A stretch of DNA of 12,693 bases from an uncultured Eubacteriales bacterium. Lineage in GTDB: Bacteria; Bacillota; Clostridia; Oscillospirales; Butyricicoccaceae. Shown piece by piece: positions 1 through 6,637 of this stretch (the first letter of the stretch is position 1; every line of letters starts with the position of its first letter). The position numbers were made by a program, and so were the translations under genes. The notes under the pieces are model-generated. The model was given only the letters and a program-made list of their open reading frames with translations. It was not told where the DNA came from and did not search any database. The stretch covers positions 1 to 12,693 of the forward strand of contig CAKTWY010000066.1 in assembly GCA_934630445.1 (NCBI GenBank), read 5' to 3'.

Positions 1-19
1 CGGACAGACGGCATGCGCA

Positions 20-50
20 GATATAATGATCGCTCTGCGATCATTATATC
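20..50. repeat. Perfect 14-bp inverted repeat with 3-nt loop
   Basis: Positions 20-33 and 37-50 are perfect reverse complements around a TCT loop. The arms are AT-rich outside (each contains TATAAT on one strand) and GC-rich at the tip. The repeat covers the stop codon of the small minus-strand gene (44-46). No T-run follows it on either strand, so it is not a standard intrinsic terminator. It could be an RNA hairpin at the mRNA 3' end, or a palindromic protein-binding site for a gene left of the window. The structure is directly visible; its role is unknown. Confidence 0.7.
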
Positions 51-490
51 ATAAAGCCTGTGCCCGCAGGCACTAAATCCATCATGCAACCGGAAATTTC
101 CTTCCCGGTTTGCATACTTTGAGCCGCCGCAATCGGCGGCAACCAGCTCCCGTACCCCAAACAAACGTGAGTGCTTGTTTTGAATTTATCATACCATGCT
201 TTTCTTCTGAAATACAGCATTTCAGCAAATTGCCCTTGCTGCCTGCGCGCGAAGGAGTACTGTGCAGGGAATATAACAGAAAGATAAAAGGCGGCAGATT
301 TAGCAGGCATAGCAAAAGGCACGGTCATGGAATCATCACTCCATTTCCGTGCCTTTCGCCTGTTATACGCTTTTGGGTTCTCGGGCTTTCTGGTAACAGG
401 GTTCAGCCCACACCAGCCTGCACGCCGCGCGGCGTTGCGTTTGCGCTGTTCCTTTTTGGAGAGCTTTTCAAAGGGAATCAACTTTTCCAT
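44..490 (-). CDS. Small basic protein of unknown function, N-terminal part resembling short clostridial hypothetical proteins
   Basis: The frame encodes 148 residues. The start at 490-488 is well supported: AAAGGAG lies 7 nt upstream (498-504), and a promoter with a perfect TTGACA lies at 523-551. The first ~50 residues are strongly basic and include GLNPVTRKPENPKAYNRRKA. From memory this resembles short (~55-65 aa) uncharacterised clostridial proteins; no function is known to me. The remainder (about residue 60 on) has no recognisable domain and no convincing membrane segment. That part coincides with several inverted repeats (315-356, 123-140, 84-115, 20-50), so the extension may not be selected as protein, for example if an ancestral stop was lost or transcription ends at the internal hairpin. 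Codon use is less GC-biased than in the neighbouring rnf genes. The gene is probably real; its true C-terminus is uncertain. Confidence 0.6.
   Translation of the reverse strand: MEKLIPFEKLSKKEQRKRNAARRAGWCGLNPVTRKPENPKAYNRRKARKWSDDSMTVPFAMPAKSAAFYLSVIFPAQYSFARRQQGQFAEMLYFRRKAWYDKFKTSTHVCLGYGSWLPPIAAAQSMQTGKEISGCMMDLVPAGTGFMI
84..140. repeat. Two adjacent short stem-loops
   Basis: Positions 84-93 pair with 105-115 (10 bp with one bulged T, loop 94-104), and 123-129 pair with 134-140 (7 bp GC-only, CAAT loop). A smaller one, GTGCC/GGCAC at 60-64/69-73, precedes them. No T-tracts follow. They lie in the 3' part of the small minus-strand ORF and make a run of hairpins with the palindrome at 20-50. 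Function is unknown. Confidence 0.5.
315..356 (-). terminator. Strong hairpin inside the small ORF, terminator-like on the minus strand
   Basis: AAAGGCACGG (315-324) pairs perfectly with 347-356. After a 2x2 mismatch, ATGGA (327-331) pairs with TCCAT (340-344), leaving an 8-nt loop. On the minus strand the stem ends in TTTT (317-314) followed by GC, a weak T-tract. It falls at residues ~45-59 of the small protein, just past its conserved-looking basic part. It may terminate or pause transcription within the ORF. The T-run is too short for a firm terminator call. Confidence 0.4.
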
Positions 491-497
491 ATCAGAA

Positions 498-504
498 CTC
501 CTTT
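498..504 (-). promoter_or_regulatory. Ribosome binding site of the small basic protein gene
   Basis: The minus strand reads AAAGGAG here, 7 nt before the ATG at 490. It fixes the start of the small gene and argues that the frame is translated. Confidence 0.75.
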
Positions 505-522
505 CATGATCGTTCGAAAATC

Positions 523-551
523 ATCGTACCAGAAGCACGAGGCGATGTCAA
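523..551 (-). promoter_or_regulatory. Sigma-A-type promoter for the small basic protein gene
   Basis: The minus strand has a perfect -35 TTGACA (551-546), a 17-nt spacer and a -10 TACGAT (528-523; 4 of 6 matches to TATAAT). It sits just after the tRNA terminator and about 25 nt before the ribosome binding site, so the small gene has its own transcription start near 515. Confidence 0.7.
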
Positions 552-631
552 ATACCACATCCTCCCATACGAGAGAGGTTGATAAGCGGAACAAAACAGA
601 CTCTACGTCCTGGACAGTCAGATTTGTTGTC

Positions 632-670
632 ACAAAAAAGAAAAATCGATTTCTAAATAATAGAAATCGA
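632..670 (-). terminator. Intrinsic terminator of the tRNA-Pro gene
   Basis: Positions 646-655 pair perfectly with 661-670 (10 bp, loop AATAA). On the minus strand the stem is followed by TTTTTCTTTTTT (645-634). It begins 4 nt after the tRNA's CCA end and is a typical stem plus T-tract. Confidence 0.9.
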
Positions 671-674
671 CTTT

Positions 675-750
675 TGGTCGGAGTGCGGGGACTCGAACCC
701 CGGGCCTCCTGCTCCCAAAGCAGGCGCGCGACCAACTGCGCAACACCCCG
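675..750 (-). tRNA. tRNA-Pro (anticodon UGG), CCA encoded
   Basis: The minus strand folds into a 76-nt cloverleaf: 7-bp acceptor stem (CGGGGTG with CACTCCG, one G-T pair), D arm with AGTTGGTC loop, anticodon stem CCTGC/GCAGG with loop TTTGGGA, variable loop AGGCC, and T arm CGGGG-TTCGAGT-CCCCG. The anticodon TGG is at 717-715, so it reads proline codons (CCA and, by wobble, other CCN). Discriminator A (678) is followed by a genomically encoded CCA (677-675). It is a single gene with its own promoter and terminator, not part of a tRNA cluster within this window. Confidence 0.97.
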
Positions 751-816
751 TTATTTATGTTTCATTTGTTTTATTGAGCAAGATATCGCCATTCATGTAG
801 CAGTCTATGTTTTGTT

Positions 817-845
817 ATTATACCGCGTACATACCATAAAAGCAA
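817..845 (-). promoter_or_regulatory. Probable promoter of tRNA-Pro
   Basis: The minus strand has a perfect -10 TATAAT (822-817) with TTGCTT (845-840) 17 nt upstream. The -35 matches only TTG of the consensus. Predicted start is near 810, about 60 nt before the mature tRNA 5' end, so a leader would be removed by RNase P. Confidence 0.55.
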
Positions 846-923
846 GAGTATTATATACAATCATTTTTTTGCATATAACTTCTGATTAAGCAACATTTTA
901 CAGGTCAAAAGGCGGTATCAAAC

Positions 924-951
924 TTGACATTTGATCTGCTTGCGCTATAAT
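924..951 (+). promoter_or_regulatory. Near-consensus sigma-A promoter of glyS
   Basis: TTGACA at 924-929 and TATAAT at 946-951 both match consensus perfectly, with a 16-nt spacer. Transcription should begin near 958, giving an ~80-nt leader. Strong expression of glyS, and possibly of the downstream rnf genes, is inferred. Confidence 0.85.
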
Positions 952-994
952 TTTAATATGTGTCAATTCGCGGATACCGGCACAAATTGAATAG

Positions 995-1015
995 TGCATA
1001 TAAGCCATATATGCA
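995..1015 (+). promoter_or_regulatory. Stem-loop in the glyS leader just before the ribosome binding site
   Basis: TGCATATA (995-1002) pairs perfectly with 1008-1015 around the loop AGCCA. It ends 4 nt before the AAAGGAGAG ribosome binding site (1020-1028). It is AT-rich and so not very stable. It may tune translation or be chance. The leader is too short for a T-box riboswitch. Confidence 0.4.
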
Positions 1016-1037
1016 ACTAAAAGGAGAGTAAATATCC

Positions 1038-2414
1038 ATGCTTAACACCGAAAAAACGATGGACAAAATTGTCGCACTGTGCAAGGGCAGGGGCTTTGTC
1101 TACGCCGGATCGGAAATTTACGGCGGCCTGTCGAACACGTGGGACTATGGTCCTCTCGGTGTCGAATTTAAGAACAACGTCAAACGCGCCTGGTGGAAAA
1201 AGTTTGTGCAGGAATCCCCGTACAACGTCGGCTTGGACAGCGCGATTCTGATGAATCCCCGCACGTGGGTGGCCTCAGGCCATGTCGGCGGCTTTTCCGA
1301 CCCGCTGATGGACTGCAAGGTTTGCAAAACGCGGCATCGCGCAGACAAACTGATCGAGGACGCCACGGGCGTAGCGCCCAACGGCTGGACCTCGGAACAG
1401 ATGCTCAGCTATATCAAGGAAAAACACATCACCTGCCCGAGCTGCGGCTCAAGTGACTTTACCGATATTCGCAAGTTCAACCTCATGTTCAAGACCTTTC
1501 AGGGCGTAACGGAAGACTCGAAGGCGGAGCTTTATCTGCGCCCGGAGACGGCGCAGGGCATCTTTGTCAACTTCAAAAATATTGCCCGCACCACGCGCCG
1601 CAAGCTGCCTTTCGGCGTGGCGCAGGTGGGCAAATCGTTCCGTAACGAGATCACGCCGGGCAACTTCACCTTCCGCACGCGTGAGTTCGAGCAGATGGAG
1701 CTGGAGTTTTTCTGCAAGCCGGGCACCGACCTGGACTGGTTCGCGTTCTGGAAAAAATATTGCAAAGACTTCCTCCTGAGCCTGGGCATGCGGGAAGAGA
1801 ACATCAAAATGCGCGATCATGAGAAGGAAGAGTTATCGCACTATTCCAAGGGAACGACCGATATCGAGTTTATGTTCCCGTTTGGCTGGGGCGAACTGTG
1901 GGGCATCGCCGACCGCACGGATTTTGACCTGAAGCAGCATCAGGAGTATTCCGGCGAGAGCATGGAGTATTACGATCAGGAAACGGACGAGCGCTTTATC
2001 CCGTATGTGGTCGAGCCGTCGCTCGGCGCGGACCGCGTGGCGCTGGCGTTCCTCGTTGAGGCGTATGACGAAGAGAAGATCGACGAGAAGGATACACGCG
2101 TGGTGATGCGCCTGCATCCGGCACTCGCGCCGTATAAGTGCGCGGTGCTCCCGCTTTCCAAGAAGCTGACGGAGCGCGCGATGCCGGTCTATCAGGCACT
2201 GGCGAAGAAGTTTATGGTCGATTTCGACGAGGCCGGCTCGATCGGCAAGCGCTACCGCAGGCAGGATGAGATCGGTACGCCGTTCTGCGTCACGGTCGAT
2301 TTCGATACCGAGAACGACGGCTGCGTGACAGTGCGCGAGCGCGACAGCATGAAGCAGGAGCGGATTGCGCTCGATGCGCTCGAGGCGTATATCGCCGAGA
2401 GGATCGCGTTCTAG
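1038..2414 (+). CDS. glyS: Glycyl-tRNA synthetase, single-chain dimeric type
   Basis: The 458-residue product charges tRNA-Gly with glycine (ATP + Gly + tRNA to Gly-tRNA + AMP + PPi) in the cytoplasm. It is the alpha2, eukaryote/archaeal-like class II form (named glyQS or glyS in Bacillota), not the separate glyQ/glyS subunit form. The N-terminus carries the family signature GGLSNTWDYGPLG (29-41). Two Cys pairs, C93/C96 and C133/C136, form a probable zinc site. Class II motif 2 is FRNEITPG (201-208) and motif 3 is GADRV (330-334). The anticodon-binding domain runs from about 366 to the end, with RYRRQDEIGTPFCVTVD. Length is normal for the family. ATG at 1038 follows AAAGGAGAG at 1020-1028. 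The nearby gene after it is rnfC, across a large hairpin with no evident promoter. Confidence 0.97.
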   Translation: MLNTEKTMDKIVALCKGRGFVYAGSEIYGGLSNTWDYGPLGVEFKNNVKRAWWKKFVQESPYNVGLDSAILMNPRTWVASGHVGGFSDPLMDCKVCKTRHRADKLIEDATGVAPNGWTSEQMLSYIKEKHITCPSCGSSDFTDIRKFNLMFKTFQGVTEDSKAELYLRPETAQGIFVNFKNIARTTRRKLPFGVAQVGKSFRNEITPGNFTFRTREFEQMELEFFCKPGTDLDWFAFWKKYCKDFLLSLGMREENIKMRDHEKEELSHYSKGTTDIEFMFPFGWGELWGIADRTDFDLKQHQEYSGESMEYYDQETDERFIPYVVEPSLGADRVALAFLVEAYDEEKIDEKDTRVVMRLHPALAPYKCAVLPLSKKLTERAMPVYQALAKKFMVDFDEAGSIGKRYRRQDEIGTPFCVTVDFDTENDGCVTVRERDSMKQERIALDALEAYIAERIAF

Positions 2415-2426
2415 TTTTTCATGACC

Positions 2427-2466
2427 CCTGCAGAGGGCGGCGCGGGAACGCGCTGCCTTCTGCAGG
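2427..2466. repeat. 18-bp perfect hairpin with GGAA tetraloop between glyS and rnfC
   Basis: Positions 2427-2444 pair with 2449-2466 over 18 consecutive pairs (two are G-T), closed by a GGAA (GNRA-type) tetraloop. The stem is very GC-rich. It starts 13 nt after the glyS stop and ends 12 nt before the rnfC ribosome binding site. No T-tract follows on the plus strand (AATTATATG comes next) or on the minus strand, so it is not a classical intrinsic terminator. It may protect or define an mRNA end, serve as a processing site, or partly reduce read-through into rnf. No separate rnf promoter was found here. Confidence 0.75.
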
Positions 2467-2494
2467 AATTATATGTTTAGGAGAGGTGAGAAAG

Positions 2495-3811
2495 ATGGCA
2501 TTCGCTTTTTCGGGCGGGATCCATCCGAATGATAAAAAATCCTCGACAAGCGGTAAGCAGATCGAGGCGCTCAAAGCGCCGCATGAGGTGATCCTCCCGG
2601 TATCGATGCATATCGGCGCACCCTGTACGCCCCTTGTCAAGGTGGGCGACACGGTGGATCTCGGCCAGAAGATCGCCGACAGCGAAGCGCCCGTTTCGGC
2701 GCCCGTGCATGCGACCATATCCGGGAAGGTGACCGCGGTGGAGCCGCGCCTTCACCCCAACGGCACAAATGTTTTATCGATCGTCATCGAAAATGACTTT
2801 GAGGACCGCGTGGCGCCTACCGTTGTGCCGAAAGATTATACCGGCATGAGCCAGGAGGAGATGATCGCGCTCGTGCGTGAGGCGGGCATCGTCGGCCACG
2901 GCGGCGCGGCGTTTCCCACGCACATCAAAATCAAATCCGGCATCGGCAAGGTCGACACCATTATCATAAACGGCGCCGAGTGCGAGCCGTATATCACTTC
3001 CGATCACCGGATCCTCCTCGAACGGCCGGAGGAAGTGATCGGCGGCGTGAAGATTCTGCAGAAGATGTTCGGACTGAACAACGTCAAGATCGCCATTGAG
3101 CGCAATAAGGAAAATACGTTTGCGAAGATCGGCGAACTGATCGCCGGACTGGAAGGCGTTTCGCTCTGCCCGCTGAAGACGAAATACCCGCAGGGCGCGG
3201 AAAAGCAGCTTATCTACGCGCTGACAAAGCGCGAGGTGCCTTCCGGGAAGCTCCCGGCGGACGCGAAGTGCGCGGTCTTCAACGTCGACACCACGGCGGC
3301 GATCTACCGCGCGTTTCACGACGGCATGCCGGTCATCCGCCGTATCGTGACGGTGTCCGGTTCCGCCATCGCAAATCCGAAAAACCTTGAGGTGCGCATC
3401 GGCACGCCGGTCAAGGACCTGATCGAGGCCGCGGGCGGCTTCAAGGAAGAGCCGAACAAGCTCCTCATGGGCGGCCCGATGATGGGCGTGGCGCAGTTTT
3501 CGCTCGAGATCCCTGTGTTTAAGGGAACGAACGCCTTCCTCGCTTTTTGTGAAAATGAATATAAGACCTCGAAGATCCCTGCGTGCATCCGCTGCGGCAA
3601 ATGCGTTTCGGTCTGCCCGATGCGCCTGATGCCGGTGTATATGTATGCGTACGGAACGCATGAGCGCTATGACGAATGCGACAAGCTCGGCGTGCTCGAC
3701 TGCATCGAATGCGGCGCGTGTACATACGAGTGTCCTGCGAGACTGCCCCTTGTGCAGTCGTTCCGCACGACGAAGCAGCATGTCTTAGAGGAAAGAAAGC
3801 GGAAGGGGTAA
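2495..3811 (+). CDS. rnfC: Rnf complex subunit C (NADH/FMN and iron-sulfur subunit)
   Basis: RnfC is the peripheral cytoplasmic subunit of the ferredoxin:NAD+ oxidoreductase and, by family knowledge, holds FMN and exchanges electrons with NAD+/NADH. The chosen ATG at 2495 gives 438 residues; AGGAGAGG (2479-2486) is 8 nt upstream. A GTG three codons earlier (2486) overlaps that ribosome binding site and is less likely. The N-terminus has the typical GGIHP. The glycine-rich nucleotide/flavin region contains GHGGAAFPTH (134-143), then NGAECEPY (159-166). Two ferredoxin-type [4Fe-4S] motifs follow: C364-C367-C370-C374 (CIRCGKCVSVCP) and C403-C406-C409-C413 (CIECGACTYECP). It is the first gene of a six-gene operon; its stop is 5 nt before rnfD. 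Confidence 0.96.
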   Translation: MAFAFSGGIHPNDKKSSTSGKQIEALKAPHEVILPVSMHIGAPCTPLVKVGDTVDLGQKIADSEAPVSAPVHATISGKVTAVEPRLHPNGTNVLSIVIENDFEDRVAPTVVPKDYTGMSQEEMIALVREAGIVGHGGAAFPTHIKIKSGIGKVDTIIINGAECEPYITSDHRILLERPEEVIGGVKILQKMFGLNNVKIAIERNKENTFAKIGELIAGLEGVSLCPLKTKYPQGAEKQLIYALTKREVPSGKLPADAKCAVFNVDTTAAIYRAFHDGMPVIRRIVTVSGSAIANPKNLEVRIGTPVKDLIEAAGGFKEEPNKLLMGGPMMGVAQFSLEIPVFKGTNAFLAFCENEYKTSKIPACIRCGKCVSVCPMRLMPVYMYAYGTHERYDECDKLGVLDCIECGACTYECPARLPLVQSFRTTKQHVLEERKRKG

Positions 3812-3816
3812 GAGAA

Positions 3817-4812
3817 ATGGCAGATTTAAGTAAAGTGATCGTCACCTCATCCCCGCATATCCGCTCGGATGAGGATACGCGCTCGATCATGCTCGACGTG
3901 ATCATCGCACTGTTTCCGGCGTTCGCCGTAGCGGTGTATAATTTCGGAGCGCGGGCGCTTACGCTCACGCTGGTCACTGTGGCCGCGTGCGTGGCGTTTG
4001 AACACCTGTATAACATGATCCTAAAGCGGCCGACCACCATCGGCGATCTTTCGGCGGTGGTGACGGGTATCCTGCTCGCGTTTAACCTGCCGGTTTCGAT
4101 GCCGATGTGGAAGGCGGTCATCGGCGCGGGCTTCGCCATTATCGTGGCGAAGATGCTCTACGGCGGCATCGGTAAGAATTTTATGAACCCGGCGCTCTGC
4201 GGCCGTGCGTTTCTGCTCTTTGCATGGACGGGCTCGATGGGCCTGTGGACTGCGCCCGGCACAAAGCTGCCGCTTTTTGAGAGCCCGGTCGACGTCGTGA
4301 GCACCGCGACGCCGCTTGCGCAGCTCAAAGCGCATACGCTTCCGGATGCGTCGCTTCTCGAGCTGGCCCTCGGCCAGATCGGCGGCTGCATCGGCGAGGT
4401 ATCCGCAGCGGCACTCCTCGCCGGCGGACTCTACCTCTTATACCGCAGGGTCATCAGCTATCGCATCCCCGTGGCGTTTCTCGGCACGGTGGCGATCCTC
4501 ACGTTCTGTTTCCCGCGTGGGAACGATCCGCTCCTGTGGATGGGGGCGCAGCTTTTGAGCGGCGGACTGATGCTCGGTGCGTTCTTTATGGCGACGGATT
4601 ACGCCACCTCGCCCGTCACGGCGAAGGGGCAGTGGATATTCGGCATCGGCTGCGGTCTGCTCACGGTGTTCATCCGCTATTTTGGTTCTTATCCCGAGGG
4701 CGTATCGTTTGCGATCCTGCTGATGAACGCGACGGTATGGCTGATCGACAAATACGCGCGCCCGGTTAAGTTCGGCGCCATCCGCAAAAAGAAGGAGGGT
4801 GCTGCAAAATGA
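3817..4812 (+). CDS. rnfD: Rnf complex subunit D (membrane flavin subunit)
   Basis: RnfD is an integral membrane subunit with a covalently bound FMN. The product has 331 residues from ATG 3817, which follows GGAAGGGG (3801-3808) by 8 nt and lies 5 nt after the rnfC stop. The frame is open further upstream inside rnfC, but that extension is Arg-rich and unlike RnfD. The N-terminus SPHIRSDEDTRSIMLDVIIA is typical of RnfD/NqrB. Several hydrophobic helices follow. The motif DVVSTATPLAQL (159-170) carries the expected flavinylation site, with T165 the likely attachment Thr, by analogy with the S(T/G)AT consensus. The stop overlaps the rnfG start by 4 nt (ATGA), implying translational coupling. Confidence 0.95.
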   Translation: MADLSKVIVTSSPHIRSDEDTRSIMLDVIIALFPAFAVAVYNFGARALTLTLVTVAACVAFEHLYNMILKRPTTIGDLSAVVTGILLAFNLPVSMPMWKAVIGAGFAIIVAKMLYGGIGKNFMNPALCGRAFLLFAWTGSMGLWTAPGTKLPLFESPVDVVSTATPLAQLKAHTLPDASLLELALGQIGGCIGEVSAAALLAGGLYLLYRRVISYRIPVAFLGTVAILTFCFPRGNDPLLWMGAQLLSGGLMLGAFFMATDYATSPVTAKGQWIFGIGCGLLTVFIRYFGSYPEGVSFAILLMNATVWLIDKYARPVKFGAIRKKKEGAAK

Positions 4813-5426
4813 GTCATTCGAATGAAGCGGCAAAAAAGGGCGGCATGTTTACGCCGGAGTTCGTCAAAGAGCTCCTGAACCTTGTCGCGGTGCTGGTTGC
4901 GATTACCGTTGTGGTCGCGGGTCTTCTCGGTCTCATCAACGCCGTCACGAAGGACCGTATCGAAGAGCTCAAAGAGCAGAAGATCGTTCAGGCCATGAAT
5001 GAGATCATCCCCGACGCGAGCGACTTTTCCAGGCTGGACACTGCGGACATCGAAGGCACTGCCGTGACGGAGGTGTACGAGGCGAAGGATTCCTCAGGCG
5101 CGTTCAAGGGCTGGTGCATGAAAACGCTCACCTCCGGCTTCGGCGGCGATGTGGTCGCCATGGTCGGCGTATCGCCCGAAGGGCAGGTCATGAAAGTCGT
5201 GCTTACCTCGCTGAGCGAGACGCCGGGCCTTGGTATGAAAGCGAAAAACGACAGCTTCATCAGCCAGTATGACGGCAAGTCCGGCACGATCGGCGTCGTC
5301 AAGGTGAACCCCGGCGAGAGCGATATCGTCGCGATCTCCGGCGCTACGATCACGTCCAAGGCGGTCACGGCGGGGGTACAGGCTGCCCTTGACGTGGCTG
5401 CGAGACTGGGAGGTGCGGCAAAATGA
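4809..5426 (+). CDS. rnfG: Rnf complex subunit G (membrane-anchored FMN protein)
   Basis: RnfG has one N-terminal membrane helix and an extracytoplasmic FMN-binding domain in the electron path of the Rnf complex. The 205-residue product has a hydrophobic segment at about residues 22-44, the conserved SETPGLG (136-142), and the flavinylation motif SGATITS (177-183). T180 is the predicted FMN-linked Thr (phosphoester bond, as known in RnfG/NqrC). ATG 4809 overlaps the rnfD stop (ATGA) and follows AAGGAGGG (4792-4799). The end overlaps the rnfE start by the same 4-nt arrangement. Length is usual for the family. Confidence 0.95.
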   Translation: MSHSNEAAKKGGMFTPEFVKELLNLVAVLVAITVVVAGLLGLINAVTKDRIEELKEQKIVQAMNEIIPDASDFSRLDTADIEGTAVTEVYEAKDSSGAFKGWCMKTLTSGFGGDVVAMVGVSPEGQVMKVVLTSLSETPGLGMKAKNDSFISQYDGKSGTIGVVKVNPGESDIVAISGATITSKAVTAGVQAALDVAARLGGAAK

Positions 5427-6034
5427 AAGGCATACTGAAACAGCTTAAAGAAGGCATACTCACCAACAACCCGACGTTTGTGCAGCTGATCGGCATGTGC
5501 CCGACGCTCGCTGTCACAACGTCGCTCGATAACGGCATCGGCATGGGCCTGGCCGCGACGGCGGTGCTGATCTGTTCGAACATCGTCATTTCGCTCCTGC
5601 GCAAGGTCATCCCGTCAAAAGTGCGCATCGCGTGCTATGTCGTGATTATTGCGGGCTTTGTCACTGCGGTCGATCTGCTTCTGCAGGCGTACGTGCCGGC
5701 GCTGTCCGAGTCGCTCGGCCTTTTCATCCCGCTGATCGTCGTCAACTGCATCATCCTGGCGCGCGCTGAGGCGTTTGCGTCGAAAAACAAGGTGCTTCCC
5801 TCGGCGATCGACGGCCTCGGTATGGGTCTGGGCTTCACCTGCGCACTGTCGATCCTTTCTGCAATCCGCGAGATCCTCGGCAACGGCACGCTTCTCGGCT
5901 ACTCGCTGTTCGGCGCATCGTTTGAGCCGGCGATCATCATGATCCTTCCGACCGGCGGCTTCCTGACGCTCGGTACGGTCATCGCGGTGATCCAGGCGAT
6001 TAATAACAGGAAAAAGGGGGAAAATAAAAAATGA
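5423..6034 (+). CDS. rnfE: Rnf complex subunit E (integral membrane subunit)
   Basis: RnfE is a hydrophobic subunit that forms a pseudo-symmetric pair with RnfA in the membrane core, where coupling to ion transport takes place. The 203-residue product begins with a short amphipathic stretch and NNPTFVQLIGMCPTLAVT (15-32), then shows about six membrane helices. C26 (GMCP) and C109 (VVNCI) are the conserved Cys positions that in the RnfA/RnfE and NqrD/NqrE families lie at the intramembrane iron-sulfur centre. Its C-terminus is Lys-rich (NNRKKGENKK). ATG 5423 overlaps the rnfG stop (ATGA), with GGGAGGTG at 5408-5415. The stop overlaps the rnfA start. Confidence 0.95.
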   Translation: MKGILKQLKEGILTNNPTFVQLIGMCPTLAVTTSLDNGIGMGLAATAVLICSNIVISLLRKVIPSKVRIACYVVIIAGFVTAVDLLLQAYVPALSESLGLFIPLIVVNCIILARAEAFASKNKVLPSAIDGLGMGLGFTCALSILSAIREILGNGTLLGYSLFGASFEPAIIMILPTGGFLTLGTVIAVIQAINNRKKGENKK

Positions 6035-6618
6035 GTCTGACTGAAATTCTCTCCCTCGCGCTCAGCGCGATCCTGGTTGAAAATTTCGTACTGGTCAAAT
6101 TTCTCGGCATCTGCCCCTTCCTGGGCGTTTCCAAAAAAGTCGAGACGGCGTCGGGCATGGGCATGGCCGTCATCTTTGTTATGACAGTTGCGTCTGCCGC
6201 GACGTATGCCGTCAACAAGTTCATCCTTGTTCCGGCAAAGCTTGAGTACATGCAGACGGTCGCGTTCATCCTCGTTATCGCGGCGCTCGTGCAGTTCGTT
6301 GAAATGGTGCTGATGAAGATGATGCCCGCGCTTTATCAGGCGCTCGGCATCTTCCTGCCGCTCATTACCACCAACTGCGCCGTGCTCGGCGTGGCGCTGC
6401 TGAATGTGACGAAGGGCCTGAATTTCCTGGGCTCGGTCATCTACGGCTTTACGGCAGCCTGCGGCTTTACGCTCGCGATCGTTCTGTTTGCGTCCATCCG
6501 CGAACGGCTCGAGTTTGCAGATTATCCGAAGTGCTTTGAGGGCTTCCCTATTGCGCTTGTAACGGCCGCGCTTTTGAGTATGGCTTTCATGGGCTTCCAG
6601 GGCCTGAAGGTCTGGTAA
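6031..6618 (+). CDS. rnfA: Rnf complex subunit A (integral membrane subunit)
   Basis: RnfA is the partner of RnfE in the membrane core. The 195-residue product has about six hydrophobic helices, the conserved N-terminal VENFVLVKFLGICPFLGVSK (16-35, with C28) and ITTNCAVLG (112-120, with C116), the two positions expected to ligand the shared iron-sulfur centre. ATG 6031 overlaps the rnfE stop (ATGA) and follows AAGGGGG (6014-6020). The stop lies 19 nt before rnfB, the largest gap inside the operon. Confidence 0.95.
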   Translation: MSLTEILSLALSAILVENFVLVKFLGICPFLGVSKKVETASGMGMAVIFVMTVASAATYAVNKFILVPAKLEYMQTVAFILVIAALVQFVEMVLMKMMPALYQALGIFLPLITTNCAVLGVALLNVTKGLNFLGSVIYGFTAACGFTLAIVLFASIRERLEFADYPKCFEGFPIALVTAALLSMAFMGFQGLKVW

Positions 6619-6637
6619 TGGGGGAGAGTGGATTATA

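Larger units (their letters stand above)
751..957. other. Divergent intergenic region between tRNA-Pro and glyS
   Basis: This AT-rich stretch has no convincing gene. It holds the minus-strand tRNA promoter (817-845) and the plus-strand glyS promoter (924-951). Nothing else was recognised between them apart from a second TATAAT on the minus strand (855-850) that lacks a -35 partner. Confidence 0.6.

Noticed and set aside
675..750. tRNA-Pro as integration site of a mobile element
   Set aside because: No integrase, no repeated tRNA 3' end and no other mobile-element gene is visible nearby.
110..889. Long plus-strand open frame of 259 codons
   Set aside because: It reads antisense through the small minus-strand gene, the tRNA terminator and the tRNA itself, has no ribosome binding site, and its product looks random.
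958..1037. T-box riboswitch upstream of glyS
   Set aside because: The leader is only about 80 nt and lacks a T-box-like TGGNACC region and a terminator/antiterminator pair.
2774..3781. Antisense 335-codon open frame opposite rnfC
   Set aside because: A shadow of GC-rich rnfC codons; the product is Arg/His/Asp-rich without any domain.
3676..3816. N-terminal extension of rnfD into rnfC
   Set aside because: The extra 47 codons overlap the RnfC cluster motifs, are Arg-rich and unlike RnfD; ATG 3817 has a proper ribosome binding site.
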